Source: Roseiarcus sp963807735 (GTDB lineage: Bacteria > Pseudomonadota > Alphaproteobacteria > Rhizobiales > Beijerinckiaceae). Taken from it: a stretch of DNA of 64,000 nt. Location of the stretch: assembly GCA_963807735.1 (NCBI GenBank), contig CAWEDI010000030.1, positions 1 to 64,000 of the forward strand, in the 5' to 3' direction. Below are positions 54,084 to 62,610 of the stretch, one piece after another (position 1 is the stretch's first letter; the number at the start of each line of letters is the position of its first letter). The translations under genes and the position numbers were made by a program. The notes beneath the pieces are model-generated. The model had not been told where the DNA came from. It saw only the letters and a list, made by a program, of their open reading frames with translations, and made no database searches.

Positions 54084-56384
54084 TCACCCCGCCGCCCGGA
54101 TCGCCGCATAGACGGCGAACGGCGTCGCCGGCATGTCGATGTGGGCGACCTTGTGGGAGCGCCACAGCGCATCGGCGATGGCGTTCATCACTGCCGGCGT
54201 CGAGCCGATCGAGCCGGCCTCGCCGGCGCCTTTCAGGCCCATCGGGTTGGTGTTGGAGGGGATGTTGCGGGTCTGGAAATCGAAGCTCGGGAAATCGTCG
54301 GCGCGCGGCATGCCGTAGTCCATGAAGCTCGCCGTCACCAACTGGCCGTTCTCGTCGAACACGGCTTTCTCGGTCAGCGCCTGCCCGGCGCCCTGCGCTA
54401 TGCCGCCATGCACTTGTCCGGCCAGCAGCAGCGGGTTCAGCGTGAAGCCGAAATCATCGACCACGGTGTAACGCAAAACCTCGACGCTTCCGGTCTCCGG
54501 ATCAATCTCGACTTCGCAGGCGTGCGTGCCGTTAGGATAGGTCGCACTCGGCGGCACGAATTCCTCGATCGCCTTGAGTTTGTCCGCTGTCGCCTGCGGC
54601 AGCGCGGCGACTTCGGAAAGGTCGATCGCCCGGTCGGTGCCGGCGATGCGGACCTTGCCGTCGGCGATCTCGAGGTCGGCGATCGCCGCCTCCAGCTTGT
54701 CGGCGGCGAGTTCCTTCACGGACGCAGCGAGTTTGGTCGAGGCGCGGCCGACCATGACGGCGCCGATGGGAATCGAGCGCGAGCCGCCGGTGCCGTTGCC
54801 GGTCGGGATCGCCCGCGTGTCGCCCTGAAGCACCTGGATGCGCTCCAGCGGTACGTCGAACTGTTCGGAGACGACTTGCGCATAGGCCGTCTCGTGACCC
54901 TGCCCGGTCGACTGGGTGCCGATGGCGACGGTGAACGTGCCGTCCTTGTTGAGAGAGACGGCGCCTTCCTCGCCCTCGCCCCAAGCGGTGCATTCGATGT
55001 AGCTGGCGAAGCCGAAGCCGCGCGCCTTGCCGTTGGACTGCGACGTCGCGGCGCGCGCGGCAAATCCGTTGCGATCGGCCTTTTCCAGGCAGGCGCGCAT
55101 GGCGCCTTCGAAATCGCCGACGTCGTAATCGCGATCCGTCAGCGTGTGAAACGGCATCTGCGCTTGTTTGACGAAGTTGCGGGCGCGGATTTCGGCGGGA
55201 TCGAGCCCCATCTCGCGGGCGCAGACGTCGACGAGGCGCTCCAGCACATAGGCCGCTTCGGGACGGCCGGCGCCGCGATAGGCGTCGACCGGCACGGTGT
55301 GCGTATAGACGCCGCGCACGCGGGCATGCAATTCGCCGATCGCGTAAGTTCCCGTCGCCATCGAGGCGCCGAGCCAGGGGATGTAGGGCGCGAACATGCT
55401 GAGATAGGCGCCGAGATTGCCGAGAATATCGACGCGCAGCGCCAAAAACTTGCCGTTCTCGTCCATCGCCATTTCGGCGGTCGTGATGTTGTCTCGGCCT
55501 TGCGCATCGCCGAGGAAGTGCTCGCTGCGATCGCTGACCCAGGAGACCGCCTCGCCCAGGCGCCGAGCCGCCTCCACGACGAGCGGGTACTCGCGGTACA
55601 TCATGTTCTTGGTGCCGAAGCCGCCGCCGACGTCCTTGGTGACGACCCGCAGCTTTTCGGGCGGCAGCTTGAGAATCGCGTCGCACAGCAGCGTCTTGAT
55701 GATGTGGACGCCCTGGCTGCCGAGGTCGAGGGTGATCTCGCCGGTCGCCTTGTCGATGTCGGCGCGCGCGGCGCGCGGCTCCATGTAATTGGCGACGACG
55801 CGCGGGTTGACGATTTGGACGCTCGCCTTGCGCGGCGCCCGGGCGAAGATCGCGTCGGTCTTCGCCTTGTCGCCGATATGCGTGTCGTAGGCGACATTGC
55901 CGGGGGCCTGCGCGAACACCAGCGCCGCGCCGGGGCGCACGGCCTCCTCCATGTCGACGACCGCGCCAAGCGCCTCCCAATCGACAGGAACCGCCTCGGC
56001 GGCGTCGCGAGCCTGCTGGACGGTCTCGGCGACCACCATGGCGACGATGTCGCCGACGTGAGCGACCTCCCCGTCCGAAATGACCGGATAGGGCTTCAAC
56101 GGCGTCTGCGAGCCATCCGAATTCTGCACCGGCGCCAGGCACGGGAGGCCGCCGAGTGCGGCGACGTCCTTTGCCGTGTAGACGGCGCGCACGCCCGGCA
56201 GAGCGAGCGCGTCGGCGAGATCGCCGATCGAGAACCGTGCGTGGCCGTAGGGGCTGCGCACGAACGCCGCCCTCAGCCCCGCCTGTTCGCAGGCGTCGGA
56301 GGCATAGCGGCCCTCTCCGATCACCAGGCGGACGTCCTCAACGCGCTTGACGGTTTGGCCGACGCCGAATTTCCTCACGCTCAT
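54084..56384 (-). CDS. Molybdenum hydroxylase large subunit, CoxL form II type
   Basis: This 766-aa protein belongs to the xanthine dehydrogenase/CO dehydrogenase large-subunit family. The active-site loop is AYRGAGRPEAAY, the form II signature; form I CO dehydrogenases have AYXCSFR. Molybdopterin contacts include GGGFGTKNM, FGFASYIECTAWGEG-like sequence and the C-terminal catalytic Glu in KGAGEAG. Form II enzymes oxidise diverse substrates, and true CO oxidation is not implied. The FAD (CoxM) and iron-sulfur (CoxS) partner genes are absent on both sides. Confidence 0.9.
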   Translation of the reverse strand: MSVRKFGVGQTVKRVEDVRLVIGEGRYASDACEQAGLRAAFVRSPYGHARFSIGDLADALALPGVRAVYTAKDVAALGGLPCLAPVQNSDGSQTPLKPYPVISDGEVAHVGDIVAMVVAETVQQARDAAEAVPVDWEALGAVVDMEEAVRPGAALVFAQAPGNVAYDTHIGDKAKTDAIFARAPRKASVQIVNPRVVANYMEPRAARADIDKATGEITLDLGSQGVHIIKTLLCDAILKLPPEKLRVVTKDVGGGFGTKNMMYREYPLVVEAARRLGEAVSWVSDRSEHFLGDAQGRDNITTAEMAMDENGKFLALRVDILGNLGAYLSMFAPYIPWLGASMATGTYAIGELHARVRGVYTHTVPVDAYRGAGRPEAAYVLERLVDVCAREMGLDPAEIRARNFVKQAQMPFHTLTDRDYDVGDFEGAMRACLEKADRNGFAARAATSQSNGKARGFGFASYIECTAWGEGEEGAVSLNKDGTFTVAIGTQSTGQGHETAYAQVVSEQFDVPLERIQVLQGDTRAIPTGNGTGGSRSIPIGAVMVGRASTKLAASVKELAADKLEAAIADLEIADGKVRIAGTDRAIDLSEVAALPQATADKLKAIEEFVPPSATYPNGTHACEVEIDPETGSVEVLRYTVVDDFGFTLNPLLLAGQVHGGIAQGAGQALTEKAVFDENGQLVTASFMDYGMPRADDFPSFDFQTRNIPSNTNPMGLKGAGEAGSIGSTPAVMNAIADALWRSHKVAHIDMPATPFAVYAAIRAAG

Positions 56385-56520
56385 TCTTGCCTCTTCGTTA
56401 TCGGGTCGCCGCTCGGACCCAATTCCGACACGGAATCTGCTGGGGTTCGACAGCTTTGGTCAAGGGTTCCTTAACGCGTGGGCAGCACAATCGCCTAATC
56501 GGATTTCCTGGGACTTCATC

Positions 56521-57447
56521 ATGTTTGACGCGGCGCGTTCGGACAGCCACCCCGACGATCAGGAAACGCCGCAAGAGGCGGCGGATGCGGCGCCGCCGGT
56601 CGAGCCGCCGACGCCGCGAGAGACCCCCGCCGAATTGAAACTGTTGCCGTTCTATCCCACGCACGCGCTTCCCCCGCCGGGGGGCGGCGCGGCGCAGCCG
56701 GCGATATCCCGGCCGCCTCGCGACTGGCGGCGCTGGCGCGCTGCGGCGAGCCTGGCGGCGGTCGTCGCGATCGGCGGCGTGGCGGCGGCGGAGCACGTGC
56801 ATGGCTTGCGCGTGGCCCGGGCGGAACATGCGCAGACGCGCCTGCTCGCGCACCGACTCGACGCGGTGACTACGCAACTCGAATCGTTGGAAGCGAACCG
56901 CTCGCACGATGAGCTCGCCAGCATGCGCAAGGTGCTCGCCGAGATCAAAGCGAGCGCGGCGAGCACGCGCGACGTCGGCGGCGCCGTCACCCAACTCGGC
57001 GCGCGCGTCGAGAAGCTGGAGAAGGACCAGAGCGCCCGGCTCGACAAACTCGGCGACCGGCTCGACCATGACACCGCCGCCCACCTCGCCGACATGACGG
57101 CGCGGCTCGAAAAACTCGAAACGAAGACGGCGACAGCCGCCGTGGCCACGGCGGCGGTGGCCGCCGCCAAGCCGACGCCGCCCGCCAAACCCGCCGAGAT
57201 GGCGAAGACGACGCCCGCCGTCTCCTACGAGCCGACCGGCGCGATCGAGAAGCCGCGTCCGCAGTTGCGCGGCTTCCGCCTCGCCGCGATCCGCAACGGC
57301 TATGCGATGATCGACAGCCCCAATGGGGAGTTCGCAGTGGGTCCCGGCGATTTCGTTCCCGGCGGCGGACGGGTGCTCCGCATCGAGCGCCACGGCCGCG
57401 ATTGGGTAGTGGTGACGACCCTCGGCCAGATCGTCGCGATGGATTGA
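56521..57447 (+). CDS. Inner-membrane coiled-coil hypothetical protein
   Basis: This 308-aa protein has a disordered, Pro-rich N-terminus (residues 1-70), one membrane helix near 75-95 (AAASLAAVVAIGGVAAAEHV), and a coiled coil over about 100-210 (VTQLGARVEKLEKDQSARLD and similar heptads). The C-terminal beta domain (LRGFRLAAIRNGYAMIDSPN, VVTTLGQIVAMD) recalls proteins annotated only as hypothetical in Rhizobiales. The start ATG at 56521 is the first Met not shared with antisense sequence. The function is unknown. Confidence 0.65.
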   Translation: MFDAARSDSHPDDQETPQEAADAAPPVEPPTPRETPAELKLLPFYPTHALPPPGGGAAQPAISRPPRDWRRWRAAASLAAVVAIGGVAAAEHVHGLRVARAEHAQTRLLAHRLDAVTTQLESLEANRSHDELASMRKVLAEIKASAASTRDVGGAVTQLGARVEKLEKDQSARLDKLGDRLDHDTAAHLADMTARLEKLETKTATAAVATAAVAAAKPTPPAKPAEMAKTTPAVSYEPTGAIEKPRPQLRGFRLAAIRNGYAMIDSPNGEFAVGPGDFVPGGGRVLRIERHGRDWVVVTTLGQIVAMD

Positions 57448-57611
57448 CGTCTACCATAAAGTGCTGATTTAACGATTATAATTTCAGCTGAGAACGGCCC
57501 GCGACGGGACAAATCCTTGCCGTGAGCCGCCGTCTCGGGCATAGTGTGTGAGGATGGCGACGGTGGACACATCTGTCCGCGCCCGACCTCTCACCCCCGG
57601 AAAATCAGCCT

Positions 57612-58031
57612 ATGGCGCCTGTTGAAGAGCCCGCGCGGAAACGCGCGCGCGTCTCCCGTGGTCCCGCCGTGCTCGCCGCCATGATTAACGGCGCGAGTCT
57701 TGAGCAGATCGCAAAATCCGAAGACCTCGCCCGCAAGACCGTCGAAAAAATGCTGCGCGACGAATTGCGCAAGCGTTGGGTCGTGCCGTTGCAAGACTAC
57801 GCGCGGTTGCAAATTGCGCGGCTGGAGCCGCTCGCCGGCCAACTCAAGGAAAAGTCGAAGGGCGGCGACCTGCCCTCGATCGACCGCCTGCTCAAAGTGC
57901 TCGACCGTCTCGACCGCTATCACGGCTTCACCAAGCTCGCCGCGCTGTCGACGCCGTCGGGCGAAGACGTGCGCGGCAAACTGATCGCCAAGATCGAACA
58001 GTCGGTCCGCAAACCCGCGCGTGACGCATGA
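57612..58031 (+). CDS. Phage small terminase-like DNA-binding protein
   Basis: This 139-aa protein has an N-terminal helix-turn-helix (MINGASLEQIAKSEDLARKT VEKMLRDEL region) and a helical C-terminus (LQIARLEPLAGQLKEKSKGG). Its size, fold and position directly before, and overlapping by 4 nt, the large terminase gene make it the likely DNA-recognition subunit of the packaging motor. The 164-nt upstream gap shows no clear promoter or att site. Confidence 0.7.
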   Translation: MAPVEEPARKRARVSRGPAVLAAMINGASLEQIAKSEDLARKTVEKMLRDELRKRWVVPLQDYARLQIARLEPLAGQLKEKSKGGDLPSIDRLLKVLDRLDRYHGFTKLAALSTPSGEDVRGKLIAKIEQSVRKPARDA

Positions 58032-59389
58032 AACGTCGGGCTTCCCCGCGCCCGCTGAAGGCGCTGTTCGACGATTTCCTCCAAACCTCCCCCGACGAGC
58101 GCGCGCGGCTCATCGCCGACCTCGCGGCGGAGGAGGCGGCGGAGCTCTACTATGATTGGTCGCTGTGGGCGCGTCCCGATCAATGCGCGCCGGCCGGCGA
58201 CTGGGTCTATTGGTTGATCCTCGCCGGACGCGGCGCCGGCAAGACGCGCGCCGGCGCGGAGACGGTGCGCGCCTGGGCGCGACATTACCCGATCGTCAAC
58301 CTGATCGGCGCGACGCGCCAGGACGCGCGCGATATCATGGTGTCGGGCGAATCCGGCCTGCTGGCGATCTGTCCCCCCGCAGAGCGGCCGGCGTTCGCCC
58401 GCGCTTCGGACCGCCTGGAATGGCCGAACGGGGCGATCAGCCAAATCTTCTCGGCCGAGGAGCCGGACCGGCTGCGCGGCAAGCAGCACATGAAACTGTG
58501 GCTCGACGAACTCGCCGCCTGGCGCGAGCCGGATGCGTTCGATCAGGCGATGCTGGGCCTGCGCCTCGGCGACCGTCCGCAGGCAGTCATCTCCACCACG
58601 CCGCGGCCGACGCGGCTCATCAAACAACTGCTCGGCGACGCCAACTCCGTCGTCACGCGCGGTTCGACTTTCGACAACGCGCGCTTCCTGGCGGATGCGT
58701 TCCTGGCGCGGATCGCGGCGCGATTCGACGGCCGCGCGATCGGGCGACAGGAGCTTTACGCCGAGATCGTCGAGGAGGCGCAGGGCGCGCTGTGGACCCG
58801 CGCGCTGATCGAACGCCAGCGTCTGCCTGCGAACGGGCCGCCGGCGGACTACGCGGAGATCGTCATTGCCGTCGATCCGCCGGCGCGCTCCGGCGCCAAG
58901 GCCGACGAGTGCGGCATCATTGCCGCCGGGCGCACGGCGGGCGGGATTGTCCATGTGCTCGCCGATCTCACCAGCCAGGGCGAGACGCCGGGGCAATGGT
59001 CGGCGCGGGTCGCGACGGCGTACCGTCGCTTCGCCGCCAATCGCGTGGTGGCGGAGATCAACAACGGCGGCGAGATGGTGACGCAGGTGCTGCGACAGAA
59101 CGATCCCAACCTGCCGGTGCGGACGGTCACCGCGACGCGCGGCAAGTTCCTGCGCGCCGAGCCGGTCGCGGCGGCCTACGAACGCGGAATCGTGTTCCAC
59201 CTCGGCGAGTTCACCAAGCTCGAGGATCAGCTCTGCACGTTGACGCCGGATTTCGACGCGCGCGCCTCCGGCTATTCGCCCGACCGCGCCGATGCGCTGG
59301 TCTGGGCGATCGCCGATCTGTTGTCGCCCGGCGCGGCGCAGGCGCGGGCGCAGTTTGATTTCTACGTGCGCGGGTTGAAGGGCGAGTGA
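58028..59389 (+). CDS. Phage terminase large subunit (GTA/HK97-like)
   Basis: This 453-aa packaging ATPase/nuclease has Walker A LAGRGAGKTRAGAE, Walker B region MKLWLDELAAW, motif III-like VISTTPRPT, and nuclease acids in VIAVDPPARSGAKADECGI, VAEINNGGEMV and DRADALVWAIADLL. The pattern is close to terminases of alphaproteobacterial gene-transfer agents and their phage relatives. The reading frame is complete. Confidence 0.92.
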   Translation: MKRRASPRPLKALFDDFLQTSPDERARLIADLAAEEAAELYYDWSLWARPDQCAPAGDWVYWLILAGRGAGKTRAGAETVRAWARHYPIVNLIGATRQDARDIMVSGESGLLAICPPAERPAFARASDRLEWPNGAISQIFSAEEPDRLRGKQHMKLWLDELAAWREPDAFDQAMLGLRLGDRPQAVISTTPRPTRLIKQLLGDANSVVTRGSTFDNARFLADAFLARIAARFDGRAIGRQELYAEIVEEAQGALWTRALIERQRLPANGPPADYAEIVIAVDPPARSGAKADECGIIAAGRTAGGIVHVLADLTSQGETPGQWSARVATAYRRFAANRVVAEINNGGEMVTQVLRQNDPNLPVRTVTATRGKFLRAEPVAAAYERGIVFHLGEFTKLEDQLCTLTPDFDARASGYSPDRADALVWAIADLLSPGAAQARAQFDFYVRGLKGE

Positions 59390-59393
59390 AGGG

Positions 59394-59705
59394 TCATTCT
59401 CCGGCGTCCGGCGCGGCCGCCGCATGCAGCGTGTCGCCGAGCTGGCGGTGGAACTCGGCGGCCGTGAACTGAGCGTTGACGACGTCGATCTTGTCGCGTT
59501 GCGGCTCGGGACACTGCGCGACCGGCCGCGGCACGCCGCGAGCCAGCAACAAGGCCTTGAAATCGGCCTCGAGCCGTTCGCGTTGCTGAGCCGCGGCAAA
59601 CACCTCGGTGATCCAGATCTCGTGACCGGATTCGGCGACGCAGAACGTCCACCGGTCATCGGCCGGCGCGGCGGCGGCCAAGAGAACGGCCAGCACGAAC
59701 GGCAT
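59394..59705 (-). CDS. Small secreted hypothetical protein, antisense in phage module
   Basis: This 103-aa protein is on the strand opposite to all surrounding phage genes. It has a signal peptide (PFVLAVLLAAAAPA) and two cysteines (WTFCVAES, VAQCPEP). The ATG at 59705 has GGGGGAG 9 nt upstream. Its own good ribosome site, opposite strand and export signal suggest a moron-type cargo gene, or a host gene left between phage parts. It ends 4 nt from the terminase stop and lies in the slot where a portal gene would be expected. Confidence 0.6.
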   Translation of the reverse strand: MPFVLAVLLAAAAPADDRWTFCVAESGHEIWITEVFAAAQQRERLEADFKALLLARGVPRPVAQCPEPQRDKIDVVNAQFTAAEFHRQLGDTLHAAAAPDAGE

Positions 59706-59786
59706 TGCGAACTCTCCCCCGTTTCGCCCATAGCCAGGACGGCGGCGAGGCGCAAGGCGACGTGAGAACAAAAAGAGAACTTTTGC

Positions 59787-59815
59787 TTGACCGCTTACGC
59801 CGTTCCGCCTAATAT
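59787..59815 (+). promoter_or_regulatory. Sigma70-type promoter in phage module
   Basis: TTGACC (59787-59792), a 17-nt spacer and TAATAT (59810-59815) form one of the best promoter matches in the window. The predicted start is near 59822, at the base of a folded segment that ends in an intrinsic terminator before the protease gene. Confidence 0.6.
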
Positions 59816-59821
59816 GGCTAT

Positions 59822-59930
59822 ATTGGAGATGAAGCGGCCGGCGGCGGAAGCCGGGGTCGTCCCTCCAATCTCTCCTCCCTTGATCCGACTACGCGAGACC
59901 GGGCGCCGAGCGCTCGGTTTCGCGTTTTTT
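59822..59930 (+). ncRNA. Candidate structured small RNA or attenuated leader
   Basis: The segment between the promoter and terminator folds well by eye. An outer stem ATTGGAG (59822-59828) pairs with CTCCAAT (59863-59869) and encloses CCGGC/GCCGG (59838-59842 with 59850-59854, loop of 7). A terminator hairpin follows. The transcript would be about 105-110 nt, with no convincing open reading frame. It may be a free small RNA or an attenuator that controls the protease-capsid genes. Confidence 0.4.
59892..59930 (+). terminator. Intrinsic terminator before the protease gene
   Basis: A 10-bp stem, CGCGAGACCG (59892-59901) with CGGTTTCGCG (59915-59924) and one G-U pair, has a 13-nt loop and is followed directly by six T residues (59925-59930). 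This is a textbook rho-independent terminator on the plus strand, 20 nt upstream of the protease start. Confidence 0.65.
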
Positions 59931-59950
59931 CGCCCGGAGTCGTCGCCTTG

Positions 59951-60904
59951 ATGTCTACGCTCGATCTGTTCTTGCCGCTGACGAAGGTCGATCTCGACGC
60001 CCGCACGGTGCATGGCGTCGCCACCGCCGAAACGCCGGATCGCGCAGGCGAGATTTGCGACTACGGCAGCACCAAGCCTTATTTCGAAGCCTGGTCGTCG
60101 GGAGCGCGCGCGGCGAGCGGCGGCAAGTCGCTCGGCGCGGTGCGCGCGATGCACCAGCGCATCGCCGCCGGCAAGCTGACCGATATCTCCTTCGACGACG
60201 AGGGCAAGCGCATCCTGGTCGCCGCCAAGATCGTCGACGACGACGAATGGCAAAAGGTGGTCGAGGGCGTCTACACCGGCTTCAGCCAAGGCGGCCGCTA
60301 CGTTGCGCGCTGGACCGACGAGCCGACGGGGCTGACGCGCTACACCGCCGAGCCCACCGAAATCTCGCTGGTCGACGTGCCTTGTCTGCCTGGCGCGACC
60401 TTTCAGGTCGTCAAGGACGGGGTCGTCGAGCAGCGCGCCTTCGCAACGCGAAAGTCCGACTTTGAAAAGACAAACGTGACGCCGCCGCCTTCGGCCGCGG
60501 CGTCGCCACAGACGCCAGCGTCGGAGCCTGCGGCGTCGCCGCCGCCTCCTGAAGCGCCGCAGGCTTTCCCCTCCCAGGCGCTGGCTAAGGCCGCGCTCGC
60601 CATTGCGAGCGCGGCCGACAAATTGGAGAAGGCGATCGAGGAGAATTCGCGGCTGCGCGCTGCGCTCGGCCTCGTGACGCCACAAATCGACGGGCTCGCC
60701 AAGCGCGTCGCCGAGTTGGAGGCGCAGCCTCTGCCGCCCCGCGCGGCGCTGCGCGCGGCGTCGCGCGAGTTCGACGCCCACGGCGAGGAACGGGTCGGCG
60801 GGGTCGACGCGGCGATCAAGACGCTCAGCGCCTTGCCCGAAAAGGAACGCACGATGGCGCTGATCAAAGTGAGCCTGGCGAACCCGACGCAGCCGCATTT
60901 CTGA
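59951..60904 (+). CDS. HK97-type phage prohead protease
   Basis: This 317-aa protein carries the phage prohead protease domain in its first 160 residues: VDLDARTVHGVATAETPDRA, a His in VRAMHQRI and a Ser in GVYTGFSQGGRYVARW as the likely catalytic pair, and EISLVDVPCLPGATF. A Pro/Ala-rich linker (about 175-205) and a helical, probably scaffold-like C-terminus follow. The ATG at 59951 is used; a TTG is immediately upstream. It is intact, unlike the genes after it. Confidence 0.82.
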   Translation: MSTLDLFLPLTKVDLDARTVHGVATAETPDRAGEICDYGSTKPYFEAWSSGARAASGGKSLGAVRAMHQRIAAGKLTDISFDDEGKRILVAAKIVDDDEWQKVVEGVYTGFSQGGRYVARWTDEPTGLTRYTAEPTEISLVDVPCLPGATFQVVKDGVVEQRAFATRKSDFEKTNVTPPPSAAASPQTPASEPAASPPPPEAPQAFPSQALAKAALAIASAADKLEKAIEENSRLRAALGLVTPQIDGLAKRVAELEAQPLPPRAALRAASREFDAHGEERVGGVDAAIKTLSALPEKERTMALIKVSLANPTQPHF

Positions 60905-61067
60905 GAGCGCGTCATAAGCTTATTTGATTGACGGTCGCGATTTCCCGACCGCTCTAGACGCGACCAGCGCTGTTTGCCCCGCGCGCGGCCTGCCCCGACA
61001 TTCCGCCCTTTGCGGCGATCCCCGCGTCATCCGACGCATCGTTCCCCCCAAATCACAGGAACACCGC

Positions 61068-62558
61068 ATGTCTCTCGCCGCAACAACGCGCGAAACGCTC
61101 GACTTGATGAAAGCCTCGCTCGCCAAGAACGTCACGATCTCCACCGGCCTGACCGCCTACGATTTGCAGGCGCCCGCCAAGAACCTCTATCCAACCATCA
61201 CGCCGCTGCGCAATTCGCTGCCGCGCGTTCAGCGTCAGTTCCCCGGCGACGCAGCGCGCTGGCGGACCATCGCTTCGGTGCTCGGCTCCGGTTACGACGC
61301 CATGGGCTGGATTCCGGAAGGCCAACGCTCCGCGAGCATGAGCTACATCGGCGACGCCGGTGGTCGCGCCTTATGTGACGCTTGGCGAGGAAGACACGGT
61401 CACCTTTGAAGCCGAGGCGGCCGCGCAGGGCTTCGAAGACATCAACTCCACCGCCACGCTGCGCCTTCTCCAGAAAACCATGCGAAAGGAAGAGACCGCG
61501 CTGCTCGGCGGCAACGTCTCCGTCGCCCTGGGAACGCCTTCGGCGCCGGTTCTCTCCGCCGCCGGCACGGGCGCGACCTTGCCCGCCGCGACCTATTCCG
61601 TGATCGTCGTCGGGCTCGCCTTCGAAGGCTATCGCAATTCGTCGGTCAGCGGCGGCGTCGCCACTTCAAAGACCATCACCGGCAACGACGGCAACACCTA
61701 TACGCTGAGCGGCGGCTCCTCCAATCGCAGCGCCAACGCCACGCAGGCGGCGACGCTCGGGCAGACCTTGTCGGCGACGGTTGCGCTGGTCAACGGCGCC
61801 ATCGCCTACGCCTGGTTCGTCGGCACAGCCGGCTCGGAGTCGCTGCAGGCGATCACGACCATCAACAGCGCGACGTTCAATACGCCGCTGCTGACCGGCC
61901 AGCAGCTCGCCTGCGACGATCACCGCCGACAATTCGCGCAACGCCGACGCTCGCCTTCGACGGCCTGCTCAGCGTCGGCTTCAACCCCGCCAACAACGCC
62001 TATGTGCAGGCGCTCGCCACCGGCGTCGCCGGGACCGGCGCGTTCCTGACCTCCTCGGGCCGCGGTTCGGTGGTCGAGATCGACAACATGCTGATGTCGA
62101 TGTGGAACAACTATCGCATCTCGCCGACCGTGCTCTACGTCAATACGCAGGAGCAGCGGAACATCACCGCCAAGTGCCTGACCAGCGCCTCGGGCCCGCT
62201 GCTGCGCTACAACGTTCAGGCCGACGGCGAGACGAGCCTGCCCTATGGCATCACGGCCAACGGCGTCGTGCGCTGGTACTACAATCCGTTCAGCGTCGAC
62301 GGCGGCTTCGACATTCCGATCAAGGTTCATCCCGATCTGCCGCCGGGCACGATCCTCGCGTTCTGCGAGCGCCTGCCGGTCTGGTATCAGTCCAACCAGG
62401 TGCCCAATGTCGCCGAAGTGATGACGCGGCGCGACTATTATCGCATCGATTGGCCGCTGCGCACCCGCCGCCGTGAATACGGCGTCTATACCGAAGAAGT
62501 GCTGGCGGTTTACGCGCCGTTCGGCGTCGGCGTCCTCACCAACATCGGCAACGGTTGA
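61068..62558 (+). pseudogene. Phage major capsid protein with at least three frameshifts
   Basis: The ATG at 61068 begins a typical capsid start (ATTRETLDLMKASLAKN, TAYDLQAPAKNLYPTITPLR, MGWIPEGQRS). The frame breaks near 61362, resumes as VAPYVTLGEEDTVTFEAEAA, breaks again near 61915 and 61950, and finishes as FNPANNAYVQALATG through RRDYYRIDWPLRTRRREYG to TGA at 62558. Roughly residues 160-290 form a Gly/Ser/Thr-rich beta insertion (SVIVVGLAFEGYRNSSVSGG, GNTYTLSGGSSNRSANATQA), an extra surface domain. It cannot make capsid as written. Confidence 0.7.
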
Positions 62559-62610
62559 TTGAAGCGCGGCGCCGCAAGCGCCGTAGCTGCTCAAAGAAGC
62601 GGGAGCTCGG

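Noticed and set aside
54021..56474. An 817-codon plus-strand frame
   Set aside because: It is antisense to the CoxL-type gene, whose protein is fully conserved; composition is typical of a shadow.
57920..59755. A 611-codon minus-strand frame opposite the terminase
   Set aside because: The terminase on the plus strand has all catalytic motifs; only the short exported-protein gene at 59394-59705, in a different frame, is credible on this strand.
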